Assembly (NCBI RefSeq): GCF_003614925.1
Contig: NZ_QYLP01000036.1
Location: 1-64,000, forward strand
Direction: 5' to 3'
DNA length: 64,000 bases
Origin: Arthrobacter celericrescens
GTDB taxonomy: Bacteria; Actinomycetota; Actinomycetes; Actinomycetales; Micrococcaceae
Every line of letters starts with the position of its first letter. The stretch's first letter is position 1. The translations under genes were made by a program, and so were the position numbers. This document shows, piece after piece, positions 1-8,323 of this stretch. The notes beneath the pieces are model-generated. The model did no database searches and was not told the DNA's origin. It saw only the letters and a program-made list of their open reading frames with translations.

Positions 1-103
1 CCACGGGTGCTGACCCGAACACGCCGCTTGACGGCCATTGGTGGCGTTCCGCCCGCCCCACGATCACGTTGTTCAGCAGTCTCCTAGGACGTGCAGGTCA
101 CTG
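1..103. other. left edge, no gene recognised
   Basis: I see no coding frame I can support here. It lies downstream of the stop of the phosphotransferase gene, which is transcribed leftward. Confidence 0.4.
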
Positions 104-1027
104 TTACACGAGCAACGCCTCGATCTCCGGAAGTCGGCCGAACAGTTCGGGGAGGCCGCGCACCCCGTTGCGCACGGACTCGTGGGACAGAGCGAGGCCG
201 GGGCCGGTGCTCACCTCGACACCGGCGAGGCATCGGAGGATGTTCCATCTGGTGTGCCCCAGCCAGCCGCCGATCATGAACACAAACCAGCTTGGACCTG
301 GAGGCGGCAACGCTCCGCCCCCTGCGACATAGCCGTCGAGAACCGAGCGGAAAATGGCGGGCCTGATGTCGTCGAAGCCAGGTCCCTTCGCGAGGCTCAG
401 CGCGGTCGAGCCGAGCTCACCGGACAGGTCGAGCATCCCCGAGAGCTCCCAGTCGAGCACAACCGGCCGACCCTCCCGAGAGAGCAGGTTCCACGGTTGG
501 ATATCCCTGTGGGTCAGCACGACGGGGCCGGGCCGTTCGCAGGTGTCGACGAAGTGGGCAATTGCGAGGAACGTCTCTACGTGAGAGGCGAGCTCGTCGG
601 CCCACGGCTGTCCGGTCGCCGCCGCCCGCGCGGCGAGCTCGGACCAGTCCCGTGGCGTCGGGTCCTCGATCGACACACGGGTCCACGCGACGTCGAGAGC
701 GTGGATGCGCGCGAGGATCTCACCGATCTCAAACGCGTACGCCGCCGATACCGGCGCCTCAGGCACCTTCTCGCCTTCGACCCATCGGTGAACGAGGGTG
801 CCGTGGCTGGCCGAGATTGGTTCTGGCATCGGAATGCCGGCATCAAAGGCCGCCCGCTCGAACCTGAACACGTCCTCGACGTTATGGGTCCAGCGACGGT
901 CGTCGAGATTCAACTCCTTCACCGCGAATGACCCCTGGTCAGTGTCGAGCCGGTACATCCGGTTGGCGTACCCGCCGTGGACGCGAATCAACGGCCCGAT
1001 CGGCGCGCCGAGATGCGAAAGGTTCAC
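104..1027 (-). CDS. aminoglycoside phosphotransferase-fold (APH) kinase
   Basis: A 307-residue protein of the APH/choline-kinase superfamily, predicted cytosolic, that would transfer phosphate from ATP to a small hydroxylated substrate. The N-lobe has a candidate ATP-anchoring Lys (VKEL, K37). The catalytic loop LTHRDIQPWNLL supplies D175 and N180, and VVLDWE supplies the metal-binding D192. Length is normal for the family. It stands alone, with only 89 bases between its start and the end of the Lrp gene, which is on the same strand. The substrate cannot be read from sequence: homoserine, thiamine, a sugar or an antibiotic are all possible, and a resistance role should not be assumed. Confidence 0.85.
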   Translation of the reverse strand: MNLSHLGAPIGPLIRVHGGYANRMYRLDTDQGSFAVKELNLDDRRWTHNVEDVFRFERAAFDAGIPMPEPISASHGTLVHRWVEGEKVPEAPVSAAYAFEIGEILARIHALDVAWTRVSIEDPTPRDWSELAARAAATGQPWADELASHVETFLAIAHFVDTCERPGPVVLTHRDIQPWNLLSREGRPVVLDWELSGMLDLSGELGSTALSLAKGPGFDDIRPAIFRSVLDGYVAGGGALPPPGPSWFVFMIGGWLGHTRWNILRCLAGVEVSTGPGLALSHESVRNGVRGLPELFGRLPEIEALLV

Positions 1028-1116
1028 CCGCTCATTCTAGGAGTTGGCAGTTCATGCTTGCGATGGAGGAGAAGTCCCGGCAACAAGGAGACGACGGCAC
1101 CGGTGGCGATGGACAT

Positions 1117-1614
1117 TCAGCGGGTATCCACGTCCTCGAACACCAGGAAGGTTTGGGTGTCGATGACCCCCGGCATGGACTGCAACTGATCGAAAATGAC
1201 CCGGCGCAAGTGGACGTTGTCCGTGGCCCGCACCAGCAGGATCACGTCGAAGCTGCCGCCCACGAGGGCGATGTGCTGGATCTCGGGTATCGCCCGGAGC
1301 TGTTCGCGCAGGGTCCGCCAGGAATGCTGCTGCACCTTCAGGGTTACGTAAGCGGAGGACTTCAGCCCTGCCTTGACCGGATCCACCACGGCCGTGAACT
1401 TGGTGATGACCCCTTCGCCGGTGAGCCGCCCGATGCGGGAGTAGGCGTGGGCGCGGCTGATGTGCACGTTCCCGGCCACCTGAGTCACGGACATCCGCCC
1501 GTCCCGCGTGAGCTCGGCGATGATGTCCCGGTCCACATCGTCCAGGGAGACTTCCAGCGGCACCTCGGGCGGCGCCGGCAGGGCCTTCGTCCGTTCTTCT
1601 TCCGTTTCGGCCAT
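1117..1614 (-). CDS. Lrp/AsnC family transcriptional regulator
   Basis: A 165-residue regulator. A winged HTH occupies about residues 24-72 (DDVDRDIIAEL, then VTQVAGNVHISRAHAYSRI) and is followed by an RAM/Lrp ligand domain (YVTLKVQQ, then HIALVGGSFDVILLVRA). I chose the ATG at 1614 because AAGGAG lies 5 bases upstream; a longer frame opening at 1656 has no such site. The gene is divergent from the 2-oxoacid dehydrogenase operon across about 190 bases. Lrp-type BkdR proteins control branched-chain 2-oxoacid dehydrogenase genes in other bacteria, so local control by an amino or keto acid is a reasonable inference. The N-terminal 20 residues are Glu/Pro-rich and probably disordered. Confidence 0.9.
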   Translation of the reverse strand: MAETEEERTKALPAPPEVPLEVSLDDVDRDIIAELTRDGRMSVTQVAGNVHISRAHAYSRIGRLTGEGVITKFTAVVDPVKAGLKSSAYVTLKVQQHSWRTLREQLRAIPEIQHIALVGGSFDVILLVRATDNVHLRRVIFDQLQSMPGVIDTQTFLVFEDVDTR

Positions 1615-1806
1615 GGTGACTCCTTCAGGCGCAGGAACTTCGCGCAATTCGTCCACGTGCGGCCGGTAACCCAGCTCACATTCCGCAATTCGTCTTCAAG
1701 GATAGCCACTTTTCGAAAGGCCTTCCATGATTTCGGCCAGAGCTGGATACGAAACTTCGCCGGGGACCATACTTGAGGCAAATAGTGAAAAGCTAAGGAC
1801 GGACCA

Positions 1807-3012
1807 ATGACGATCTCCGCAAGCCAGGAGTCCACCGCGGACCAGGCATCCGAGGTGCAGCGCAAGTTCGGCATCAGCGTCGAGGACTACATGCTCCCGG
1901 CCCGCCGCCAGATCCAGATGGTGGCCCCGGACGGCGCCCTCAAGCCGGACGCCGAACAAGGCACCGAGCCCGGCCACGAGTATCCCATCCCGGGCGACGC
2001 CGAACTCATCGCCGCCTACGAACGCCTCGTCGTCGGCCGCCGCGTCAACGACCAGAACTCCGCGCTGGTCCGGCAGGGCCGCATGGCCGTCTATCCCTCC
2101 AGCCACGGGCAGGAGGCCTGCCAGGTGGCCGCGGCCATGTGCCTGTCCGAGGGCGACTGGCTGTTCCCCACCTACCGGGACGCCGTCGCCGTCATGGCCA
2201 AGGGCGTAGACCCGGTGCAGGCCATGACCATCTTCCGCGGCGACTGGCACGGCGGCTACGACCCCCAAGAACACAAAGTGGGCATCCAGTGCACCCCGCT
2301 GACCACCCAGCTGCTGCACGCCGTCGGCGTGGCCCATGCGGCCAAGCTGCGCGGCGAGGACACCGTGGTGATGGCCATGTGCGGCGACGGCGCCACCAGT
2401 GAGGGCGACTTCCACGAGGCCCTGAACTTCGCCGCCGTCTTCCACCTGCCGGTGATCTTCTTCGTGCAGAACAACAAGTACGCCATCTCCGTGCCGCTGA
2501 GCCACCAGTCCGTGGCCCCGTCTCTGGCGCACAAGGCCGTGGGCTACGGCATGGCCGGCGAACGCGTGGACGGCAACGACCTCGTGGCCCTGCTGGCTGT
2601 GCTGGACCGTGCCGTGAAGCTGGCCCGCGAGGGGTCCGGGCCGCTGCTGGTCGAAGCAAACACCTACCGCATGCAGGCCCACACCAACGCCGACGACGAC
2701 ACCCGCTACCGGGACAACGCCGAGGTCAGCGAGTGGAAGGCCAAGGACCCGCTCAGCCGCATGGACACTTACCTCAGGAGCCGCGGACTGCTCGACGACG
2801 ACGGAGCTGCCCGGATCGCCGACCACGCCGAAGCGGTGGCCACCCAGCTTCGCGAGGGCCTGGGCGAGGACGTGCCGGTGGAGCCGCAGAACCTGTTCCG
2901 TTACGTCTTTTCCAGCCCCACGCCGCAGCTGCAGGAACAATCCGCGCTGCTGGCCGACGAACTCGCACGCGAAGAGGCCGGCAAAGCCGCCCAGAAGGAG
3001 GCAGGAAAATGA
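1807..3012 (+). CDS. 2-oxoacid dehydrogenase E1 alpha subunit (BCKDH or PDH type)
   Basis: A 401-residue E1 alpha subunit that decarboxylates a 2-oxoacid with thiamine diphosphate and passes the acyl group to lipoyl-E2. The ThDP motif is clear: GDG at 193-195 through NN at 222-223 (GDGATSEGDFHEALNF). The substrate-channel residues (YPSSHGQEA, PTYRD) are also present. It is the first gene of an operon and overlaps E1 beta by 4 bases (ATGA). The Lrp regulator upstream favours branched-chain keto acids, but pyruvate cannot be excluded from sequence alone. The start follows AAGGACGG. Confidence 0.92.
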   Translation: MTISASQESTADQASEVQRKFGISVEDYMLPARRQIQMVAPDGALKPDAEQGTEPGHEYPIPGDAELIAAYERLVVGRRVNDQNSALVRQGRMAVYPSSHGQEACQVAAAMCLSEGDWLFPTYRDAVAVMAKGVDPVQAMTIFRGDWHGGYDPQEHKVGIQCTPLTTQLLHAVGVAHAAKLRGEDTVVMAMCGDGATSEGDFHEALNFAAVFHLPVIFFVQNNKYAISVPLSHQSVAPSLAHKAVGYGMAGERVDGNDLVALLAVLDRAVKLAREGSGPLLVEANTYRMQAHTNADDDTRYRDNAEVSEWKAKDPLSRMDTYLRSRGLLDDDGAARIADHAEAVATQLREGLGEDVPVEPQNLFRYVFSSPTPQLQEQSALLADELAREEAGKAAQKEAGK

Positions 3013-4121
3013 GCCCCACCATCACCACCTCTTCGGAAGCGAACGGCAACGTCAGCGCCGCCACGGCCCGCGCGGCAGCCAGCGCCGCCGCGGCGGCCGA
3101 AGCCCGCGGACCGCAGAGCGTCACCATGGCCAAGGCGCTCAACACCGCCATGGCCGACGCCATGCGGGACGACGCCTCGGTGCTGGTCTTCGGTGAAGAT
3201 GTCGGCCGCCTGGGCGGCGTCTTCCGTATCACCGACGGCCTCATGGACGCCTTCGGCGAGCAGCGCTGCTTCGACACCCCGCTGGCCGAGTCCGGGATCG
3301 TCGGCATGGCGGTGGGCATGGCCATGAACGGCATGCGTCCCGTCATCGAGATGCAGTTCGACGCCTTCGCCTACCCGGCCTTCGAACAGATCGTCAGCCA
3401 CGTGGCCAAGATGCACAACCGCACCCGCGGCGCCCTCAAGCTGCCCATGGTCATCCGGGTGCCCTACGCGGGCGGGATCGGCGGCGTGGAGCATCACTGC
3501 GACTCCTCCGAGTCCTACTACGCCCATACCGCGGGCCTGAAGGTGTACACCCCGGCCACCGTGGCCGACGGCTACCGGATGCTGCGCGAGGCGATCGACT
3601 CCGACGACCCCGTCATGTTCATGGAGCCCAAGAAGCTCTACTGGTCAAAGGACCAGGTGGACCTGGAGGCGCTCGCCGCCGAACACGCCGCCCACCGGGC
3701 CGCAGGATCCAGCAGCGAGGGGAGGGCCGCCGTCGCCCGTTCGGGAACGGACGCCACCCTGATCGCCTACGGTCCCTCCGTCCCCACCGCGCTCGCAGCC
3801 GCCGCGGCAGCCGCCGAGGAAGGCCGCTCGCTGGAGGTGATCGACGTGCGCACCATCGTGCCATTCGACGACGAGACCGTAGCCGCGTCCGTGCGCAAGA
3901 CCGGCCGCGCCGTGGTGATCGCGGAAGCGCACGGCTTCGCGTCCGTGGCTTCCGAGATCGTGGCACGGGTCCAGGAACGCTGCTTCCACCAGCTCGCCGC
4001 CCCCATCCGCCGCGTCACGGGCTTCGACGTCCCCTACCCCGCCCCGAAGCTGGAGCACTACTACCTGCCAAGCGTCGACCGGATCCTCGACGCCGTTGAC
4101 GACCTGCAATGGGAGAACTGA
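3009..4121 (+). CDS. 2-oxoacid dehydrogenase E1 beta subunit
   Basis: A 370-residue transketolase-type beta subunit that completes the E1 heterotetramer. It shows the family hallmarks FGEDVGRLGGVFRIT, ESGIVGMAVGMAMNG and RVPYAGGIGG, and a C-terminal transketolase domain (EVIDVRTIVPFD). The ATG at 3009 overlaps the E1 alpha stop and gives a normal-length protein; the open frame reaches further upstream but only inside E1 alpha. The first 36 or so residues are Ala/Ser-rich and precede the conserved VTMAKALN, so they are probably a disordered tail. Confidence 0.93.
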   Translation: MSPTITTSSEANGNVSAATARAAASAAAAAEARGPQSVTMAKALNTAMADAMRDDASVLVFGEDVGRLGGVFRITDGLMDAFGEQRCFDTPLAESGIVGMAVGMAMNGMRPVIEMQFDAFAYPAFEQIVSHVAKMHNRTRGALKLPMVIRVPYAGGIGGVEHHCDSSESYYAHTAGLKVYTPATVADGYRMLREAIDSDDPVMFMEPKKLYWSKDQVDLEALAAEHAAHRAAGSSSEGRAAVARSGTDATLIAYGPSVPTALAAAAAAAEEGRSLEVIDVRTIVPFDDETVAASVRKTGRAVVIAEAHGFASVASEIVARVQERCFHQLAAPIRRVTGFDVPYPAPKLEHYYLPSVDRILDAVDDLQWEN

Positions 4122-4123
4122 CC

Positions 4124-5647
4124 ATGAGCGCCGAACTGCAAGTCTTCCGCCTCCCGGACCTCGGCGAAGGCCTCACCGAAGCCGAACTCCTTAGTTGGCT
4201 CGTGGCCGTGGGCGACGAAATCCGCGTCGACCAGCCGATCGCCGAAGTGGAGACCGCCAAGTCCGTCGTCGAGGTGCCCTCGCCGTACGCCGGCACCGTG
4301 GCCGTGCTGCACGGCGAACCCGGCCAGACGCTCGACGTCGGGAAGCCGCTGATTTCGGTGGCTCGGGTTGGGGCCGCTGCCTCCGCTGGTGGTTCCGGCG
4401 CCTCCGCGGATGATGCCGCCCCCGCCCCTTCGGCGGACAGCACTCGTCCTGCGGACGGTGCTGCCGCCTCAGGAAGGCCCGATGCCACTCCCGGGGCGGC
4501 ATCATCCGCTCCGGCTGGCGCTGTCGGCTCGCCTTCTGCCGGTGCTTCATCGTCACCTTCTGCGTCTCCCGCTGCCGAGGCGTATCGCACCGAGGAGCGG
4601 GCCGGGTCTGGGAATGTGCTTATTGGGTATGGGACGTCCGGTGGGGGTGAGGCCCGGCGGACCCGGCCTCGGAAGGTTCCTGCCGCCGTCGTCGTTCCTG
4701 CGCTGGAAACTCCGGTGGCGGCGTCGCGGGTTCCTGGGAAGCTTTCTGCCGTGATTTCGCCTCTGGTGCGGAAGATGGCCCGGGACCATGGGGTTTCGCT
4801 GGATAGCGTTCCGGGGTCGGGGGAGAGCGGATTGATCCTGCGGCGCGACGTGGAGGCCGCGATCGCGGAGCCTCGGAAGGCTGCGCCGGCACCTGCCGTT
4901 GCGGAAGCGCCTGCCGGTTCCTTGGATGCCCGGACCGGGCTCGGTGTGGCGTCGCGCTCCGCCGTCCGCGGGGTGCGCAAGGCCGTGGCCGCGAACATGG
5001 CGCGGAGCCGTTCCGAGATTCCCGAGGCCACGGTGTGGGTGGATGTGGATGCCACCGCGCTGCTGGAGCTGCGGGCAGGGTTGAAGAAGGCCGGCGACCA
5101 GCACGTGCCGGGCCTGCTCGCGTTCATCGCCCGCTTCGTCACCGCCGGACTGAAGAAGTACCCGGAGCTGAACACGCGCTTCGAGACACTGCCGGATGGC
5201 AGCCAGGAGATCGTGGCCTTCGACGGCATCAACCTTGGCTTCGCCGCCCAGACAGACCGCGGCCTCGTCGTCCCCTCCGTCCGGGGTGCGGAGAAGCTCA
5301 GCGCCCGCCAACTGGACGCTGAGATCCGCCGCCTGACCGCCGTCGCGCGTGACGGCAAGGCCACGCCCGCGGAACTGGGCAGCGGCACGTTCACCCTGAA
5401 CAACTACGGGGTGTTCGGCGTGGACGGGTCCGCCGCGATCATCAACTACCCCGAAGTGGCGATGCTGGGGCTCGGCCGGATCATCGACAAGCCGTGGGTG
5501 GTCGACGGCCAGCTCGCTGTCCGCAAAGTCACCGAACTGACCCTCGCCTTCGACCACCGGGTGTGCGACGGCGAAACCGCGGCCGGCTTCCTGCGCTACG
5601 TGGCGGACGCCATCGAAAACCCGGGAGCCGTGCTCTCGGACCTCTAG
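4124..5647 (+). CDS. dihydrolipoamide acyltransferase E2 component
   Basis: A 507-residue E2 core enzyme that carries the acyl group on a lipoyl-lysine and hands it to CoA. One lipoyl domain spans residues 5-81 (ETAKS, lipoylated K46). A long Ala/Ser/Pro/Gly-rich linker (82-205) follows, then a peripheral subunit-binding domain at about 210-247 (SPLVRKMARDHGV) and a CAT-like catalytic domain ending in DHRVCDG with H478 and D482. I chose the ATG at 4124 because GGGAG lies 8 bases before it; an in-frame ATG at 4109 lies inside E1 beta. No E3 (lipoamide dehydrogenase) gene follows, so the complex must use one encoded elsewhere. Confidence 0.93.
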   Translation: MSAELQVFRLPDLGEGLTEAELLSWLVAVGDEIRVDQPIAEVETAKSVVEVPSPYAGTVAVLHGEPGQTLDVGKPLISVARVGAAASAGGSGASADDAAPAPSADSTRPADGAAASGRPDATPGAASSAPAGAVGSPSAGASSSPSASPAAEAYRTEERAGSGNVLIGYGTSGGGEARRTRPRKVPAAVVVPALETPVAASRVPGKLSAVISPLVRKMARDHGVSLDSVPGSGESGLILRRDVEAAIAEPRKAAPAPAVAEAPAGSLDARTGLGVASRSAVRGVRKAVAANMARSRSEIPEATVWVDVDATALLELRAGLKKAGDQHVPGLLAFIARFVTAGLKKYPELNTRFETLPDGSQEIVAFDGINLGFAAQTDRGLVVPSVRGAEKLSARQLDAEIRRLTAVARDGKATPAELGSGTFTLNNYGVFGVDGSAAIINYPEVAMLGLGRIIDKPWVVDGQLAVRKVTELTLAFDHRVCDGETAAGFLRYVADAIENPGAVLSDL

Positions 5648-5666
5648 GATCGGGACCGGACCGGCT

Positions 5667-7196
5667 CTACTGCAGCTTCAGCAGGTTGTGGGTTGCCGGG
5701 CCTTCCAGGAGTTTGCCCGAGGCTGAGAAGCGCGAGCCGTGCAGCGGGCAATCCCAGGACTTTTCGGCGTCGTTCCAGTGCAGGATGCCGCCCAGGTGTG
5801 CGCAGTGCGCAGACAGCCGGCAGGTGACTCCGTCCACGGTGCAGACCGCGGCAGGCTTGCCATGGAAGAGCCCGGTGACGCCGGCGCCTTCCGCGGGCGT
5901 GGTCTCCTCCGTGATCTCGGGCTTCTTTTTCAGGGCGGCGTTATCGCGCACGTTCTGCAGCTGGGTGTCCAGGTTGAACGACACCGCCGACGACGTCCCC
6001 CGGGGTCCGGTGGTGCGGAAATGGATAGTGCGTGCCCAGGGGGCCTGCGGACTTCCCGTGATGTCGGAGACGATGTCCAGGGCCGCGGCGACGCCGTTGG
6101 TCATGCCCCATTTGTTGTAGCCGGTGCCGAAGAGGATCCGGCCGCGTCCCCGGGGCAGTTTGCCGAAGAACGGCATGAGGTTGATCGCCTGGTAGTCCTG
6201 CGCCGACCAGGTGTGCGTCACCTCGGCGCCGGGGTAATGTCCCTTCGCCCAGGCCACGAGCTCGTCCAGGTTGGCCTTGGGCGACGGCGCCCGCCCGCCC
6301 GGGTGCCCGAAGCCGCCCACCAGCAGGAGCCTGCCGTCGGGGGACCCGCCGTCGGAAGCTCCGCCGTCGGGAGCGCCCGGATAGTCGCGGATCGACCGGG
6401 TGGGCGGCTCGGCCGAGAGGTACATTCCCGGCGGCGGGGTGAGCCCGTCCGGGAGCCGCAGCGCGGCGGCGTAGGAGCGGTTGGGCCGGAGCTTGGCAAA
6501 GTAGAGTCCACGGTTCAGGACCGGCGTGCCGGTGGCCAGGACCACGGTTCCAGCGCGGACGTCGCCGCGGCGCGTGACCACGGTGAGGGGATTGCCCGCC
6601 CGGACGTTCATGAGGCGCACCCCTTCGACGATGGTTCCGCCGGCCGACCGGACATCCGCGGCCAGCGCCCTGAGGACATCCATCGGGTTGAATTGGGCCT
6701 GGCGTGGAAGGCGCAGGGCGCTTTCGACGTCGAACGGAAGCCCCGTTTCGCGGGTCGCCTCCACTTCGAGGCCGGCCGCCAGGGACACCTCCAGTTCTGT
6801 GCGCAGCTTCTCCGCCCCCGCGGCCGTGGTGGCGAAGGTGTAGGCGTCGCGGTACTGGAACGGCACGCCGCGCCCTTCGAGGTAGCCCAGCAGCCACTCC
6901 TGTGCCGCCCGGCTCGCGTCCACGTAGGCGTGGACCTGCCGGATCGAATACATGCTGCGCAGTCCGGACAGCACCATGCCCTGCAGCAGGCTCAGCTTGG
7001 CCGTGGTGTTTCCCGTGGCCGCCGCCCCGATATGGCGCCCTTCAAGAACCAGCACCTTGGAACCCGCCTGGGCAAGCATCACGGCTGTAGCCAGGCCGGT
7101 GATCCCCGCGCCCGCAACGACCACGTCGTAGCTGCTTCCGGGAGTGAACTGATCGCTGTCGATCCTGGTGCTGCCCTGAAGCCACAAGGAATCCAT
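5667..7196 (-). CDS. FAD-dependent oxidoreductase with C-terminal Rieske domain
   Basis: A 509-residue two-part redox protein. Residues 22-400 form a DAO-type FAD oxidoreductase (dinucleotide motif VAGAGITGLATA, about 27-38; GHIGAAATGNTTAKLS). Residues 425-509 form a Rieske [2Fe-2S] domain with ligands C465-x-H467 and C483-xx-H486. The family is annotated only by domain; the substrate is probably an amine or amino acid, by analogy with other DAO enzymes. It converges with the E2 gene, with 19 bases between stops, so the two transcripts may overlap. Glycine/serine/Asp-Gly repeats (DGGASDGGSPDG, near 280) mark a flexible loop. Confidence 0.85.
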   Translation of the reverse strand: MDSLWLQGSTRIDSDQFTPGSSYDVVVAGAGITGLATAVMLAQAGSKVLVLEGRHIGAAATGNTTAKLSLLQGMVLSGLRSMYSIRQVHAYVDASRAAQEWLLGYLEGRGVPFQYRDAYTFATTAAGAEKLRTELEVSLAAGLEVEATRETGLPFDVESALRLPRQAQFNPMDVLRALAADVRSAGGTIVEGVRLMNVRAGNPLTVVTRRGDVRAGTVVLATGTPVLNRGLYFAKLRPNRSYAAALRLPDGLTPPPGMYLSAEPPTRSIRDYPGAPDGGASDGGSPDGRLLLVGGFGHPGGRAPSPKANLDELVAWAKGHYPGAEVTHTWSAQDYQAINLMPFFGKLPRGRGRILFGTGYNKWGMTNGVAAALDIVSDITGSPQAPWARTIHFRTTGPRGTSSAVSFNLDTQLQNVRDNAALKKKPEITEETTPAEGAGVTGLFHGKPAAVCTVDGVTCRLSAHCAHLGGILHWNDAEKSWDCPLHGSRFSASGKLLEGPATHNLLKLQ

Positions 7197-7439
7197 GGCA
7201 GAAGTCCCTTCCGCCGGCCCGGGGCAACCACGCCTGGGGTGGTCCGTCGGCGGCCCGGCACACCTTCAGGGAAGCAGACGGCGGGGCGGGAAACAAGGGG
7301 TTCTCCGCCGCCGTCGGGGGTGTATCGCTTCCCGGCGGACGCGGCTTGGCACGGCACGGAATCTGCCCTGGGTGCCGCCGTTGCGTGGGTAGAATCGAGG
7401 CCTGAACACCGCCGGAACGCGTCTGGATACGGAGACGAA

Positions 7440-8255
7440 ATGTCAGCTTGGCTCGAAGTAGGCCCGGATAACTATGTGCTGGAAACCCCTGGGCGGTTGC
7501 TGAACACGGGCCTGGTGGTGGGCCAGGAGCGCGCCATGGTGATCGATACCGGGAGCGGACCCCGGCAGGGCCGCGAGATCCTGGCCGCCGTCCGGGAAAA
7601 GACGGACCTGCCGCTGGTGGTGGTCAATACCCACGCCCACTACGACCACTTCTTCGGTAACGCGGTGTTCGCCGACGCCGGGGTCACCGAGTTCTGGGCA
7701 CACGTCAACTGTGCTGCAACCATCGACGACGACGCCGACCACCAGCGCCGCCTGGTGGCGGACATCGAGCCGGAAATGGCCGCCGGAAGCGGCGAAGCGG
7801 TGGAGATCGTCATCCCGAACGCCATCGTCAAGGACCAGCCCGTGCTGGTGGACCTGGGCGGGCTGACCGTCACCCTGTTCTACCTGGGCCGCGGCCACAC
7901 CGACGGCGACCTCCTGGTAGGCACCCCGAGCACCCTGTTCACCGGCGACCTGGTGGAACAGGGCGCGCACCCGTCGTTCGAGGATTCCTACCCCGAAGAG
8001 TGGGCGGACGTGCTTCGGCACATCTCGGCCCTGCGCCACCGCTACGAGTTCCTGATCCCCGGCCACGGAAAGCCCTGCAGCGACCTGTTCGTCAAGACCC
8101 TCGCCGACACCATGACCACCGCGGTGCGCCAGGCCCGGCAGTCCATCCGGGACATGCCCACCGACGCCACCAAGGCGATCCCCGTGCTGCCGTACGGTCC
8201 GGAACAGTCGCGCTGGTTCATCAAGCGGCTCCAGGAAACGCAGCCCCACTACTGA
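7440..8255 (+). CDS. metallo-beta-lactamase-fold hydrolase
   Basis: A 271-residue MBL-fold protein. The metal site is THAHYDHFFGN (H65, H67, D69, H70), with later ligands in GRGHTDGDL, FTGDLVEQG and LIPGHGKP. It has no signal peptide. The ATG at 7440 was chosen because GGAG sits a few bases upstream and the MBL fold begins at once; the open frame extends far upstream but only antisense to the FAD/Rieske gene. This group includes glyoxalase-II-like and other thioester or lactone hydrolases, and the substrate cannot be assigned. It stands alone, convergent with the APC permease. Confidence 0.85.
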   Translation: MSAWLEVGPDNYVLETPGRLLNTGLVVGQERAMVIDTGSGPRQGREILAAVREKTDLPLVVVNTHAHYDHFFGNAVFADAGVTEFWAHVNCAATIDDDADHQRRLVADIEPEMAAGSGEAVEIVIPNAIVKDQPVLVDLGGLTVTLFYLGRGHTDGDLLVGTPSTLFTGDLVEQGAHPSFEDSYPEEWADVLRHISALRHRYEFLIPGHGKPCSDLFVKTLADTMTTAVRQARQSIRDMPTDATKAIPVLPYGPEQSRWFIKRLQETQPHY

Positions 8256-8266
8256 GACTTACGGGT

Positions 8267-8323
8267 TGAGTGCTCATTTATGGCGGGTATTCCGCGGAAT
8301 ATCCCGCCACAAGCGAGCACTCA
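8267..8323. repeat. 57-bp imperfect intergenic palindrome (type A)
   Basis: The outer arms TGAGTGCTC (8267-8275) and GAGCACTCA (8315-8323) are perfect complements. The inner arms TGGCGGGTATTCC and GGAATATCCCGCCA pair with a single bulged base. It sits between the convergent MBL and APC genes and its right end contains the stop codon of the APC gene. It could act as a bidirectional terminator, but there is no clear T-run and it looks like a dispersed intergenic palindrome. Confidence 0.7.

Noticed and set aside
104..1027. Antibiotic resistance gene
   Set aside because: The APH fold serves many metabolic kinases, and nothing in sequence or context points to an antibiotic.
5739..7439. Very long open frame running into the MBL hydrolase
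   Set aside because: It lies antisense to the FAD/Rieske gene; the high GC content keeps the antisense frame open. Only the part from 7440 shows a protein family.
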